This document shows positions 10,233-21,400 of a DNA stretch of 64,000 bases, in pieces. The stretch is from Prorocentrum cordatum (Eukaryota > Sar > Dinophyceae > Prorocentrales > Prorocentraceae): assembly GCA_963575745.1 (NCBI GenBank), contig CAUYUJ010006513.1:395908-459907 (forward strand). The letters run 5' to 3'. Position numbers and translations under genes: made by a program. Positions within the stretch are counted from its first letter, which is position 1. Every line of letters starts with the position of its first letter. The notes beneath the pieces were generated by a model that did no database searches, had not been told where the DNA came from, and worked only from the letters and a program-made list of their open reading frames with translations.

Positions 10233-13200
10233 GCCGAGCTCCCCGGCGAGGGCCGTCGCCTCCCTCCTGCGCCGCTTCGTGCGCGCCGCAAACTGCTCCA
10301 GCTGCTTCCGCAAGCCCTCCGGCGGCCCTGCCAGGAAGAACTCGATGCGCGGCGCCCGCATGAGCAGGAGGTCCTCGTGGCGCGTGGCGCGCGAGAGCAG
10401 CACATAGAGCTCCAGCCACCAGTCGTCGTCCTCCTTCTTGCCATTCCCGACCTCGTGGCGGCCGCAGTCCAGGATCACGCCTGGGCGACGTCGGCCGAGG
10501 GAGCAGTGCGCCGGGCAGCCGACGGCCCAGGGCGAGAGTCCACACGACCGAGGTCTGGCCGCGGACTGCTCGCGCCCCGGAGGTCTGGCTGTCCCCGAAG
10601 CGTTGTTCCCCTGCCCCGTCGCCTTCTCGCATGGCGCGCCCCTGGCACGCCACCGTGGTGATGACCCTGCCGTGCGAGAACGGGAAGCCCGTCCGCGTGA
10701 CCTTGGAGGTGCGGAATGTGAACGGCTCCGACGTGCGGGGCTCGATGAACACCAGCGGGCCCGCGAGGTCCCCCGCGAGGCTGTCGTCGTGGCGCTTCAG
10801 GTCGTCCACGAAGGGCGCGCTCGCGTACTTCTCCATGCGCACCCAGAACCCCAGCGGCAAGCGCTTCAGGTAGATCCTCTTCTCTCCCTCTCTCTCGGCT
10901 CTCTCGACGTCGTCCCGATCTCGAGGGTCCACGACGATGTGCACGATCTGCCCCTCGGCATCCTTGACGAGGCCGTTCTTGAGGTCGAGCGCTTCCAAGA
11001 GCCGGATCCGCATGCCCGCGTGCACCGGGAGCAGCCCGTGCATGCCACCGGTGTTCTTCGGGTTGGCACAGTTCATCATCTTGGCGGCGTCCTTGACGCT
11101 CATCGTCGGTGCACACCTGTCGGCGGCCTGCACGAGAAAGAGGGGCTTCTTCAGGACGTCCGCGTCCCGCTGAGCACGCATGTTCATCCACCGCGCCACG
11201 GTGTCCCAGTAGGACCCGATCATGTGGCCGTTCTGGAACCTCTCCTCCCGGAGCCGGCGATCATCGGGTTTCAGCTGCATGGCGTTCCACGTGGCCCGGA
11301 TGGCCGGCGGGACCTGCTTCCCCGGCTTGCGCAGGAACGCCATGAGGTCCCTGAGTTTCGAGTCCTTGAAGCGGTTGGACGCCTGGAGCTCGAAGCACAG
11401 CGGCGTGTTGCAGAAGAGCTTCATCACGGCCTGGCACTCTGGGGCGAGGTTGATGCCCGCCGCCGCCAGTTCCTCGAAGCTGGAGATGAGCGACACCTTG
11501 CCTCCCGTCGGCTTCAGCTGCAGGAAGCCCCCCAGGTGAATCACGATGGGCATCCGGCCGAAGGCGCCGCCGACCTGGTCGCACTCCCGCTCCTCCGCGC
11601 CCCACTCGGCCTTGCGTCCCAGGTAGGACCGGAAGGCCAGCATGTTGTACAGGTTGGGCGAGATCATGCTCACCTCCTCCAGGATTAAGCACCTGACCGC
11701 CTCCCACGTGTCCTGCAGCGCTTTCAGCTTGCCCCCCGCGGGTATGTCCTTGTTCCTGAAGGACTGCACTCCTATGACCCCCGCTCGGTGGCAACTGACG
11801 GCCTTGTGAGCGTCCGTGGAGATGTTCGCGGCCTGAGACCACTTCGCGCAGACTATCAGCGTGGACTTCGCCTTGCCCGTTTCCACAGGGAACAGCGCGT
11901 GCATGGCCGGCAGCACGATCTCCTGCACCATGGCGGTCTTCCCGCTGCCGCCCTGGCCCAGGAGCAGGAACTGGAACGTCTTCCGCTTCGCGTGCTTGGC
12001 CACGCTGCCGTCCTCGATCTTCTGCTCCTCGCCCCACACCACGTTGCAGGCGTTCGCGAACGCCGTGACGAACAGGGCCTGGTCGGGCTTCAGAGGGCGG
12101 CGCTCCTGCTTCCCCGTGCTCGGGTTGACCACGCCATCCTCGAACTTTTTGACGAGGCGCTTGACGAGGTCGCTGGGCCGCTGCATCTCCTCCGACGGCT
12201 CCCACCGCGCCTGCGCCGCCTCGGCCAGCACCGCGCCAGCGCCCGCTGCCCCGACGTCGTCCCGCGCGCGGGCGTCGTCCATGGGCACGTCCGCGCCCCT
12301 CGTGCCCCCCTTGGCGAACCTCTTCCGCTGGGTCTCCACCAGGTCCTTCAGCTCGTCTGCGTCGAGGTCGCGCAGGGCCCTGAACGGAGTGAGGACGTTC
12401 TCCCTCAGGGCGCGGGCTGCGCGCCGCGGCGCGTCGGCGTCAGTCGGCCCGGGCAGCGCGCCGTTTTCCATCATCGTGGCGGCCTTCTTGAGCTCCTTCA
12501 CGAAGGCCAGCGTGCGCTCGGCGGTGTCGAAGCGCAAGATCTGCCCGAGCGTCTCGGGGTCGAAGTGATGCTCCAGGACAACGTTGGCGCCCAGCTTCGC
12601 GAAGCCGTCCTGAGCGCGGATGCCCTGGGCCTCCACCTGCGCGGCGCCCGCCCCCGAGTCCTCGGCGCCCTCCCGGAACACGGGGGCCTCCGCGACGTGC
12701 ACGTCGTCCTTCTGCGGCCTCTTCGGCTTCGAAGCCTTCGCCTTGGAGATGCCGTCGAAGTTGGCCGCGGTCTTCGTGGTCTCCAGGGCCAGGTACTCCT
12801 GCACCGTCAGCATGCTGTCCAGCCAGTTGCCCAGTTCCGTGCACTGGGCGCACCGGCAAGGAGGCTGCACGTCCTCGCGGCGGTCGCTGCGCTTCTCGCG
12901 CAGCGCGGACTCGACCTCCTCCGTGTTCCAGATGCTGGGCGTCGCCCACGACCCGACGTCATTCCTGAGGCACTTCGCCCGGGCCGTCTTCGCCAGTTGC
13001 TCCTGGGCGGTGGCGAACGACTCCCAGCCGCGCTGGAACGGGCCCGCGACGCCCTCCCCCGCCGGCTGCGCCGGCCACTCCGGCTCGCCTTCCGGCGCCG
13101 CGCACAGGTGCTCGTACGCGCAGAGGTAGCGCAGCTCCTTCGTGTCGTTGGGCCCGTCGGCGTCCGGCAGGTGCACTGGCCGGAGCAGCACCGACTTCAT

Positions 13201-16200
13201 GAGGTAGTGCGTCTCCAAGTTCGACTCCGCGCCCACGAACTGGAAGCCGTCGGCCCTCGGGATGCGCGGCTCGACGGCCAGCCTCTGAGTCCAGCTCCGC
13301 GCCGCCGAGTAGGACGAGTCGAAGGCGATGTCGACGTGCAGGGTGCGACCCCCGCTGCCCTCGGGCTCCAGCTCCCCGGCCGGAAGGGCGTACAACGGCA
13401 GTCCCACGCGGTACACCCAGATGCTGTAGACGTACAAGCTCATGTCTCGAACAATAGGGTGGTCTCCGCGGTGCATCCAGTCGTCGTGCTGGCTCAGCAC
13501 GGCGCCCCTGAACTTGCCCTGCGCGAGCCCCTCGACAGTCGGCCCCGGTGCCTCGGGCACCTCTTCGGCCTCTCCTTCCCGCATCTTGTTCAGCGCCTTC
13601 GTCGCGTCGCGCAGCGAGCCGCCGCTGGCGTTCGCGATCTGGAACGCCTGGTGCGCGTACTCGATCGCGTCGAACTCCTCGCCGTCGGGGCTGACGTACA
13701 CCGTCTCGCCCTCGCGCTGCACCTCGCGCCACCCCGGCATCGCGACCTGCTGTCCAGTGCCGGGGGCCGCGTACGTGATCGAGGCGGTCGGCGCGCTTTC
13801 CGCGGCGTCGGCCTGGCCGTATCGCCTGCGCCAGGACTCCGCTGCCAGGTAGATGGATTTCCGCATGAACACCTTCCAGCAACGGTGCGTCATGAAGGAG
13901 AGGTGCCCGAAGAGCATGGGGAAGACCATCTCGCTGCCGCTCTTCCAGGAGGCCCTGCGGAGGCAGGTCTCGAAGCGGGCCAACACCTGCAGCGTGCGCT
14001 TGAAATCCTCCTTGCGCTTTCCTGCGGCGGTCGACTGGGCCTCGTCGCCGGCGCCGCCCGCGGCCTGCGCCCCCCTGTCGTCCCACTGGCTCTTCAGGCG
14101 GCGCACGCCGTCGAGGAGCTTGCAGAGCACGTCGTCCATGCTGGGGTTCACCTTCGTGGTGTACGAGTTCACGTAGTAGCTCGCGTTGTGGGCGTCCACG
14201 AAGGTGGCCAGCGCGTGCCGCTCCAGGTCGCGTTGGAGATCGGCGCGCGCAGTGTCGCCACCGTCCACGGCGGGGCTGTCGCGGTTCGCGAGCTCCCTGA
14301 AGATCTCGTGCCAGTCGGTGACTACGACGAGGTCCCACTTCTCCGCGGACGTGGTGTTCAGATGCTGGAACCATCCCCAGTCCTCCCGAGCACCCACCGA
14401 GAAGTCGGCGCAGCGCTGAGGGTAGAGGCCATGGTTGTAGCTCTTGCGGTCCTCCTCGTTCGCCGGCGGTTCCAGCTCGGACGCATCCATCCACAGGCGC
14501 GGGGGCAGCACCCGTCTCATGTCCTGCACGTCCACGTTGCACCGCGCCGAGACGACCGCCGCGTACTTCGTCGAGGTCTCCCCGGGGTGGAGCTGGAAGG
14601 TGACGATGCGCCCGGCCATGCCGTAGTCCGTCTCCCGGAAGATGCCGATGCACCCGCGCAGAGCCTTTCCGCGCGTGCGGAGCCGGCACTCTTGTGAGTC
14701 CCCCCCCTCGGGCCACGTGCGCAGCGTCACCAGGTTGTAGAAGTTGTGGCGGCAGATCTGCGAGCCGCGCGTCTTGTCGGAATAGTACTTGTAGCAGGAG
14801 GGGCTGCAGACGTGGATGCCGCAGCCGATGACGAGCTCGCGCACGTCGCGGCACATCTCGCGAATCCACTCGTCGCTCGGGAGAGACTCCGCCAGGGTGC
14901 CCCCGCCGCGGTACCTCGGGAAGATGCCGGAGGCGCTGCTGGAGAGCGGCCGCCGCCAGTACCCCTTGTTATCCGCGGCCCTCTGCTCTGTCCACGCCGC
15001 ATCGCCGTCCACGGCCTCGCCGTCGTTGTTGCGCAGCGGCAGATCGGGGCGAATCGCCCTGTGGTAGTCGTCTACCCTGGGCTCGTAGAACCAAAGCTCC
15101 TGCGGCTCCGTCTCGCCTTCGACCCCGAGCTGCTCTGCAGTCGCCATCTCCGCGCCCCCGTCGGCTCTGAAGTACCGCTTCTCGTTGGGCCCGAACGGCA
15201 GCGGCGGCACCGCGACCCCGCACTTGTTCTCGCCCCCCTGCAGCTGCAGGGGCAGCAGCTCCACGGCGCTCTGCTGAGTGGCGACCACGGCCTGCACCAC
15301 CTGCCGCATCCACAGGTTCAAGCGCTCCTGGAAGTGCGCCTCGTCGCGCTGCAGCATGCCCAAGAGCACGCGCAGCTGACCCTGCAGCAGCCAGATGAGG
15401 ATGTGCGGGTGCAGCGAGCCGCGGCCCTGAGCTTCGACCGGACCGAAGGCCGCCGCCAGGGGGCCGAACACCGTGGGCACGCCCATGAGGTCGGCCGCCA
15501 CGCCGTCGGAGATCCAGTGTTCCGAAGCCTTTCGAACTTCTCCTCGCTGCCACCCGACGGTCTCCGGGCGCAGGCCGAGGACGTGGACGAAGAACAGCCT
15601 CGTCATCAGCTCGAACACCACGGCCTGGCCCACGGGGTCCGCGGCGATGCGCTGTGACATCTCGCTGAATGTGACTTGCTCCGCCTCGCTCAGGTCGTTG
15701 CCGAAGGTATACTCCTCTCCCTGCACGATGAGGATCAGGGGCTGCTTGGTGTCTGCCAGATTCGGGGTGACGAACTGAACGGGCGGGCCGAAGCGAAAGG
15801 TATACGCCTCGCCCTCTCCACGCAGCTCCCGCCGGTGTCCGTCGGACCCGACTTGACTGGCGGTGGCCTGGCCCAGGGTGGCGAAGGCCTTGCGCACCTC
15901 GTTCGGGGTGCCCTTGTCCTTGAGGATGCCGTGCAGCGTGGCCTTCCCGCCCGTCTGCTGCGCCCTGAGCTGCACCTCCTCGATCATCTCCGGAGTGATG
16001 TCCGCGCAGGCGCGAGCGGCCCCGAACGCCCCGGGCGTCTTCATGAAGGTGTAGGTGCTGTTGGTCGTCTCCGTGACTCTCCAGAAAGAACACAGCAGGT
16101 GCACGTCGTACCAGGAGCTCCGGAAACGACTGATGGGCCTGGCCACGTACTTCTCCACGTCGGCAGGCACGTCGTACTCCATCTCCTCCCGCGTGAGAAG

Positions 16201-18034
16201 ATTATTGATGAAGTGCGCCACGCTGAAGCAGAGCCGACCCTCCTTCTGCTTCTGCGGGCCCTCGTCTCCGCCCGGGGGGAGCTGGCCGAGGCCCAGGCGC
16301 AGTCCCCGTAGCAGAAGTCCGCGGGCCTGGCAATCGACCAGTACTTCGGATTCCACCAGCTCTCCGCCTTCCTCGAAGTGGGCACCCGAAGCCTCGCCTT
16401 TCGCTGGCCGTCGGGGCCGGGCGGCCCCTGCAAGGAGCGCGGGTCGTCCTCGGCGGGAGCCCCCGCGACTCCTGCAGGTCGCGCCAGGTCGCCCGCGCCC
16501 TCCTCCGCCTGGCAGTTGTTCGTCTCCAGCGCCTGGACGCGCCGGTGCAACTTCGCCATGTCCTCCCCAGGGGGGATCTTCCGACAGCGCGCGTGGAATT
16601 CCTGGCAGAGGTCCCGCAGGCGGTGACGCCCGATCTCGTCCAGCCGCAGCGCCCTATCCTCGCCTCCCTGTTCCTCGAGCCTGGACATCAGCTCGTTGGC
16701 CACCACGCGCCCCGCCTGACTCTCCATCCTCTCGAGCATGCCCTGGAGCGCCGGCAAGGACGTGAGCTCGCTGACGTCGTCCATGTGGTCCTCAAGGACG
16801 GACAGCCACTTGGTCAGCTCCTGCGCGTCCTCGGCGGCCGCGCTCATCTCTGCCTGCGCGCCAATGGTGGCCGAGGCGGGCCCCTGCGCCTGCGCGACGT
16901 CGTCCAACGCCGCGTCCGTGGGGATATACTTCGCGCAGGCCAGCACGAAGTCGGGCACGTCCGGCTGCGGGGGGAACCGGTCCACGAGGTCCGATCGGCA
17001 CTGCACGCCCGGGTCATTGCACACGTAGTTGCGCTGCTTCAACAACCGCGCCTGGGCGTCGTACTCCGCCCTGTCGACGCGCAACGCCACCTCCTCATGG
17101 CTCTCAAGGCCCTCTCCTGCTTCTGCTCCTCGGTCAGGGGGATGCCCTCCTCGTCGTCGTCGGCGCCCGCGAAGACGGCCACGAACGTGTCCCTGAGCAT
17201 GTCGGGCTCCGGCGGGAAGCTCCGCATCGCGTGGTCCACGTTCCCGTTCCCGAACACGATGGCGGTGCCCTGCATGGCGTACTGCAAGAACTTCTGCCTC
17301 CACGACTGCTGCTCCTGCCGGACGGCCTCGTCGGCGCCCTTGCTGGACAGGTAGATCTTCGTGGACACGACGCGGCCGAGCGCGAGCAGCATCTGGTGCG
17401 CGAGAGCGGCCTTCCTGAGCAGTGGGCGGTGGCGGCCCAGCCAGAGATCGTTCACCAGCGCCATCAGCGGCACCTTGGGGTGATCAGACCACAGGTCTCT
17501 CCGGCAATCCTCGCACACTTTCACTGGCACCTTCCCTTCGAGCGCTTCTGGTGGCACGCGCCTCTTGTGCAAGAGAATCTTCGTGAACGTCGGCGAGCCC
17601 TCGCAGTCGCCATGAGGAAAGTCCACAGCCGACGACATCAGCTCGTCGCGCGGTATGAGGGGCCATCGTTGGTGATACCACTCGGCCGACAGGCAGTCCG
17701 CGAACTGGGCCCGGTCCTTTATGGTGCACTTGTCGCCGACGAGGTACTCCGAGTGGAGGTTCTCGGACCACTGCTGCATGGCGCAGCAGACGCAGGCCTG
17801 GAAAGCACGGGGCCCCCTTGCCTGACACGCCGCCAAAGCGCGGGCTGCCGACTCCGCCGCGATGGCCGCCTGCTCCCCCGCGGGCCCCCCCTGCCCGATC
17901 TTGCCGATGATCCTGCCGACGATCTCCGCGTGGAGCAGCTGCTTCTGCACCTCCGGTTCGGGCTTCGGGACGAACGGCTCGTCCACGGGGTCGACGGTGG
18001 CGCAGCACTGGGAAATGTGGAACCTGGCAACCAC
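10206..18034 (-). pseudogene. RepHel part of the Helitron-like gene: HUH Rep nuclease plus Pif1-like helicase
   Basis: Downstream part of the giant gene, split over four frames. The main open stretch (16356 to about 10623) has the HUH motif LHPHILIW (His codons 15409-15411 and 15403-15405). It also has a cysteine-rich stretch CGIHVCSPSCYKYY near 14790-14825 and the two-tyrosine motif YVNSYTTK (Tyr codons 14173-14175 and 14161-14163), close to the family pattern YxxKYxxK. The helicase follows: Walker A GQGGSGKT at 11935-11958, LILEEVSM where DEVSM is usual, HLGGFLQLKP where GDFLQLPP is usual, and VACQGRAMREG. Across an inferred intron (10481-10622) comes ILDCG and YVLLSRATR, ending EFIREA. Frameshifts near 17100 (KQERALRA to HEEVALRV) and 16290 (DFCYGDCAW to GLGQLPP) each look like one-base indels. 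The first 300 codons (RIIGKIGQGG and on) are not assigned to a domain. Confidence 0.85.
10481..10622 (-). other. Inferred 142-bp GC-AG intron in the helicase
   Basis: Reading straight through puts non-helicase sequence between motif V (ACQGRAMREG) and ILDCG-(...)-YVLLSRATR. Removing GCGACGGGG...CGCCCAG joins codons for MREG directly to VILDCG in frame. The length is not a multiple of 3, so unspliced reading shifts frame, as observed. GC donors are common in dinoflagellates. Confidence 0.7.
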
Positions 18035-18161
18035 CTGCAGCGATGGCGGGGAGCACCGCCCGACCCCCAGCGCTCTCGATGCCCTTATCGCTGGCGCCGG
18101 GAGCACCAGCGCTAAGGGCGCGTCACCGGGGGCTCGGCGCAGTTCCCCGCCGCCCGCTCAC
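18035..18161 (-). other. Inferred 127-bp GT-AG intron joining the USP-zinc finger and Rep parts
   Basis: The upstream frame ends ...PTEERQ at CAG followed by a textbook donor GTGAGC. The next frame begins after GCTGCAG with VVARFHISQCC. Both junctions fall between codons (phase 0). Splicing fuses two large open frames that otherwise are separated by a stop at 18123, so USP and RepHel are probably one protein. Confidence 0.8.
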
Positions 18162-21100
18162 CTGGCGCTCCTCGGTCGGCGACGGCTGGTAGGGCTCCAG
18201 CTCGCACCGCGCCACGCACTGCGACTGGCACCACCGCTGCCCCCCGTGGACTCTGCCCTGGTGCGCCTTGAAAGCCTCCCTGTTGGGGAACTCGGCCTCG
18301 CACATGCGGCAGGCATAATGCAGCGCAGGCGCGGGGCACTGGAACCACTCAGAGCGATCCCGAAGGCGCGCCGGCATGGCCGAGTGCCGGGGCGGGCCGC
18401 GGTTGCAGGGTCTGCGCTGCCACGCCTCTGCCAGGTGCGCCCTCAGCGGGTTGCCGTCGCCCTGCGCGCCCGGCCCGTCGCCCACCGCCGAGCGGACCGC
18501 GGCCGCGACGGAGTGGGCGCTGCGGGCGGAGTTCAGGCGCTCGTCCAGGAGCTCCGCGACGTGGTGCATGTGCCACTCCCCGCTCCCCAGTCGGCGCTCG
18601 GCGTCGGAAATCTCCTCCTCCGTCACCCCGAGCGCCTCCCGCAGCCTGCCAGCCAACTTGTCAGGCCGATCGGGGGCGCGCAGGAACGTCGCCCATCGGT
18701 TGGCGCAGTCGTCGCCGGCGTAGACGAAGAAGTCCAGGTAGTGCTTCAGCAAGTCATCGGCAGTGGCCAGCGGCTCCAGCATGTGCAAGAGCAGGAAAAG
18801 GTCGCCGCACTCCCGGCGCGCGTCACAGGCCGCCTGCAAGCTCTTCGCCCCTCTGCTGCTGCGCAGGACAGGGGCGGCGGCGTTGTTCTGGGCGTCCTGC
18901 CTGGACCCGTCTGCGTCGTCGCCCTTGCTCTTCGGCTTCCGCCCCTGCCGCAGCACCTCCTCTGGCCGACAACCGCGCTTCTGGTCATCGCGGCTCTGCT
19001 GCCTCTCCTGCTGCCTCCCTGCGCGGCTTTGCTGCCTCCCAGCGCGGCTTTGCTGCCTCTCCTGCTGCCTCCCAGCGCGGCTCTGCTGCCTCCCGGCGCG
19101 GCTCTGCTGCCGCCCAGCTGCGCTCTGCTTCCCTCGAAGGCGGAGCCGCTTCCTGGCAGGGGCGCCGCTCCTCGCAGACGCCGCGGGCCGCTTCCGCGCG
19201 CCCGACAGGCTGGCGTCGCAGGCCCCGCCCTCCCCCTCGCACTCCCCGACGAGGCGGGGGCAGTCCTCACCGCCCGCGCTCACGTCACCGTCGTCGCCCG
19301 CGCCCCCCGCGCTGTCAACGACCTGCCCGGGCGGCCACGGGCACTCCGCGGCGCGGGCCGCTCTGGAGCCCACCGGCTCAAGGAAGACCAGCACGGGCAT
19401 CCCATGCTGGGTCCCGGGCGGCCGCTGGGCCACGTGCGGGCGATCGCCCAGGTCGTCGGCAGTGTACCACTCGTCGCCCTCCTCGAAGTGAGCCACGCAG
19501 TGACCCTCGGGGTCTGTCAGGAGGCCAGCAGGGGCAACGCTTTTTTCTTCAGGCAACTTGTACTGGACGTAAGAGCGCAGACGGTACACGACATCTCCCC
19601 CACCCACCTGCATAGCCACCTCGGGCACGTCACCCCAGTCGGGGAGAATGCCGACGCCACTCATGTAGAACAACGTGTCGCCACGCCTCCATCTCGGATC
19701 CACGTAGACGGCCAGCACCTCCGGCCTGGTTGCCAGTACCCCCATGGAAGCGCCGCGACGTATCAGCTCTCGCACGTTGAGTTTCTGCGTGCCCTGGACG
19801 ATGCTCATGAACTCTTGAGGAGATATGGCGTCGTCGCCGTCGTCTGCCCCGTCAACGAAATACGGGAGACGCATCACGACCTCCTCCTCGCCGTTGGACG
19901 AAATGAAGTGGAACAGACTGTGAAGGCTTGGCGCGTCTTGCATCACGTCCACTAGCGCCCCGCTCGCGCCCGCGCACCTCCCAAGCTCGCACTCGAAGCG
20001 GCGCTTCGCAATGAACGCTTCCACGAGGGCGCGCGGCGACCAGCGGTCCACGCGGAGGCGCGCGCGCGCCTCGCCGCCGTCGCCCTCCGCCAAGCTCGGC
20101 GGCACTCCGCGCGCGCAGGCGGTCGCCAGGGCGCGCAGCTCCTCGAGGAGGGGCGCGAAACCCATGCCGACTGCCCCCCGCCCCCCTGCCCTGGCGACGC
20201 GCCAATCGCCTTCCCCCCCTGCGGAGAGAAGAACGCCAAAGTCAACAAGGGGCCGTGCTGTAGCTGAGGCATCGACGCGATTTCCCCCACCCCGCGCCCT
20301 GCACGACCAGCGGCTCGCCCTCGCCCTCCGCCCCCAGGAGCGCGGCGCGCGCGGCGGGGCAGTGGAGGAGGCACTGCAGAGGCGCGTTGAGGTAGCAGGT
20401 GTTGCATAAGTTAGAGAGGCCCGGGTACGAGTGCTGGCCGCCGCGAGACCGATGCAGGGCAGGCTGCCTCCAACGGTCCTCGTCGTGGACGTCGCTCCCC
20501 TCGCACCAATGCTGGCGCAGCATCAGCAGCGCCTGCTCTGCGCGCGCAGCGCGACGATCATCCTGCACTGCTGCCTCCGACTGCGCCGCCAGCGCCTCGA
20601 TGCGCATCTTCAGGCCCCGCGCAGCCGGCGTCAGCCGCGCGGAGGTTCTCCACCTGCGCCACTTCCGCGCGAGCTCATCTTCAGGCCCGTCATGAGTGCG
20701 CAGGGGCATGCGGCGGTGCTGCTCATGCCAGGCCAAGACCTCGCGGAACGCCATGGCAGCCCGATCCTGTCGGCCTCCCGCTGTCCGGGGAGTCGGCCCC
20801 TGGCTGCGCGCCGACCCGGGAGGTCCCCGGCCGCGCGCGACCGCGGCAGGAGGGCCTGGCGTCTGTAGAGCCGCTTTCAGGGGGGCGCCGGGCGTCGGGG
20901 GCGGGCGCGGCGACGCCGCGCGCTTGCCCGTCATCCTGCGCCGAACTGGGCCCTCCCGAAGACGCTGCGGCGTCCGCGGGTCGCCCTCCAGGACCTGCGC
21001 GGGCTCTTGTTTCAGACGACGGAGCTCCGCGTGCCGATCTGGGGCGCGCTCGATCCGCCTCCGGTCCGCCGTGGCCGCGTGCTCGGTGTCCCGCAAGGGC

Positions 21101-21225
21101 CCATGCGCATATGATCGAGATGATCCTTGGCGCGATATCAGGCGGACTTGGAACTTCGGGCCCGCGGCACCAGTCTTCTGGACAACACCGACCCTGCATT
21201 GGGCCCCGCTGCCCTTCGGAGGCAT
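18162..21225 (-). CDS. N-terminal part of the Helitron-like protein: USP (C19) deubiquitinase and C2H2 zinc finger
   Basis: I start at ATG 21223-21225 (MPPKGSGAQCRVG), about 155 bp inside the SL-like 5' box; the frame is open further upstream but only over degenerate repeats. About 270 basic, Pro/Arg-rich residues precede the USP Cys box GLSNLCNTCYLNAPLQCLL (catalytic Cys codon 20395-20397; the usual NLGNTCY Gly is Cys). After an inferred intron (20219-20297) come APLLEELRALA and SLHSLFHFI. The His box follows: YRLRSYVQYKL, then PEGHCVAHF (His codon 19500-19502) and EWYTADD. A low-complexity linker has AGRQQSR repeats (about 19000-19130) and a basic tract. A C2H2 finger (CRMC, x12, HQGRVH) lies near 18280-18350. 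USPs are cysteine proteases that cut ubiquitin from proteins. Cys, His and Asp of the triad are all present. Most of the ORF continues into the Rep part through the GT-AG intron. Confidence 0.85.
19000..19135 (-). repeat. In-frame minisatellite coding AGRQQSR repeats
   Basis: Units of 21-24 bp (ctgcctccc-gcgcggctctg and variants on the plus strand) give repeated Gln/Arg-rich heptads in the linker between the USP and the zinc finger. It is in frame and does not break the ORF. Confidence 0.85.
20219..20297 (-). other. Inferred 79-bp GC-AG intron inside the USP domain
   Basis: The Cys-box frame stops shortly after GEPLVVQG. A pyrimidine-rich acceptor CTTCTCTCCGCAG ends at 20219, and the frame after it (GGEGDWRVARAG...MGFAPLLEELRALA) continues the USP fold. 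The donor that restores frame is GCGCGGGG after CAGG, much like the donor GCGACGGGG of the helicase intron. The acceptor is clearer than the donor. Confidence 0.6.
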
Positions 21226-21379
21226 CTGCGCGGCGCCCTCGGCAGCGCGCCGCAGGGGCCCCGCCGCCGGGAATCCCCCCGACTCGCGCCCGTCGTCCTG
21301 GGCGGGGAGTTCGGGCGACGAGCGGGGGTTGTCCGCGGCGACGCGCGCCAGGCGCGCACCCGAGGGCCAACGGCGCCAG

Positions 21380-21400
21380 CTTGAGCCGCAACGCGCGCTG
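21380..21400 (-). promoter_or_regulatory. DinoSL-like relic at the 5' end of the USP-RepHel gene
   Basis: The last eight bases of the spliced leader, GGCTCAAG, are exact (plus-strand cttgagcc) and 13 of 21 positions match overall. A better match (15 of 21) sits at the equivalent place of the second element. It may mark the trans-splice site of a reinserted transcript, or it may be chance. Confidence 0.35.

Larger units (their letters stand above)
9730..21400 (-). mobile_element. Helitron-like element encoding a USP-zinc finger-Rep-helicase protein
   Basis: The element is defined by one very long gene (21225 down to 10206) plus noncoding ends related to those of the second element at 23.1-25.4 kb. 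The HUH nuclease and Pif1-like helicase in one polypeptide identify the Helitron superfamily, which moves by rolling-circle DNA synthesis. The left limit is where homology to 23105 stops. The right limit is an SL-like box at 21380-21400. I did not find the expected TC start, CTRR end or a shared 3' hairpin, so the exact termini are unresolved. Two frameshifts suggest this copy is inactive or that the assembly has indels. Confidence 0.85.

Noticed and set aside
11788-14697. 969-codon open frame on the plus strand
   Set aside because: Antisense of the helicase gene; high GC leaves the opposite strand open. It lacks motifs, whereas the minus strand carries the full Rep and helicase motif series.
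16420-16490. A fourth intron in the Rep part (donor-like GCGCGGGC, acceptor-like TTGCAG)
   Set aside because: The 71-bp removal would shift away from the frame that encodes WWNPKYWSIARPADFCYGDC, which looks like the genuine continuation. Unspliced reading keeps it.
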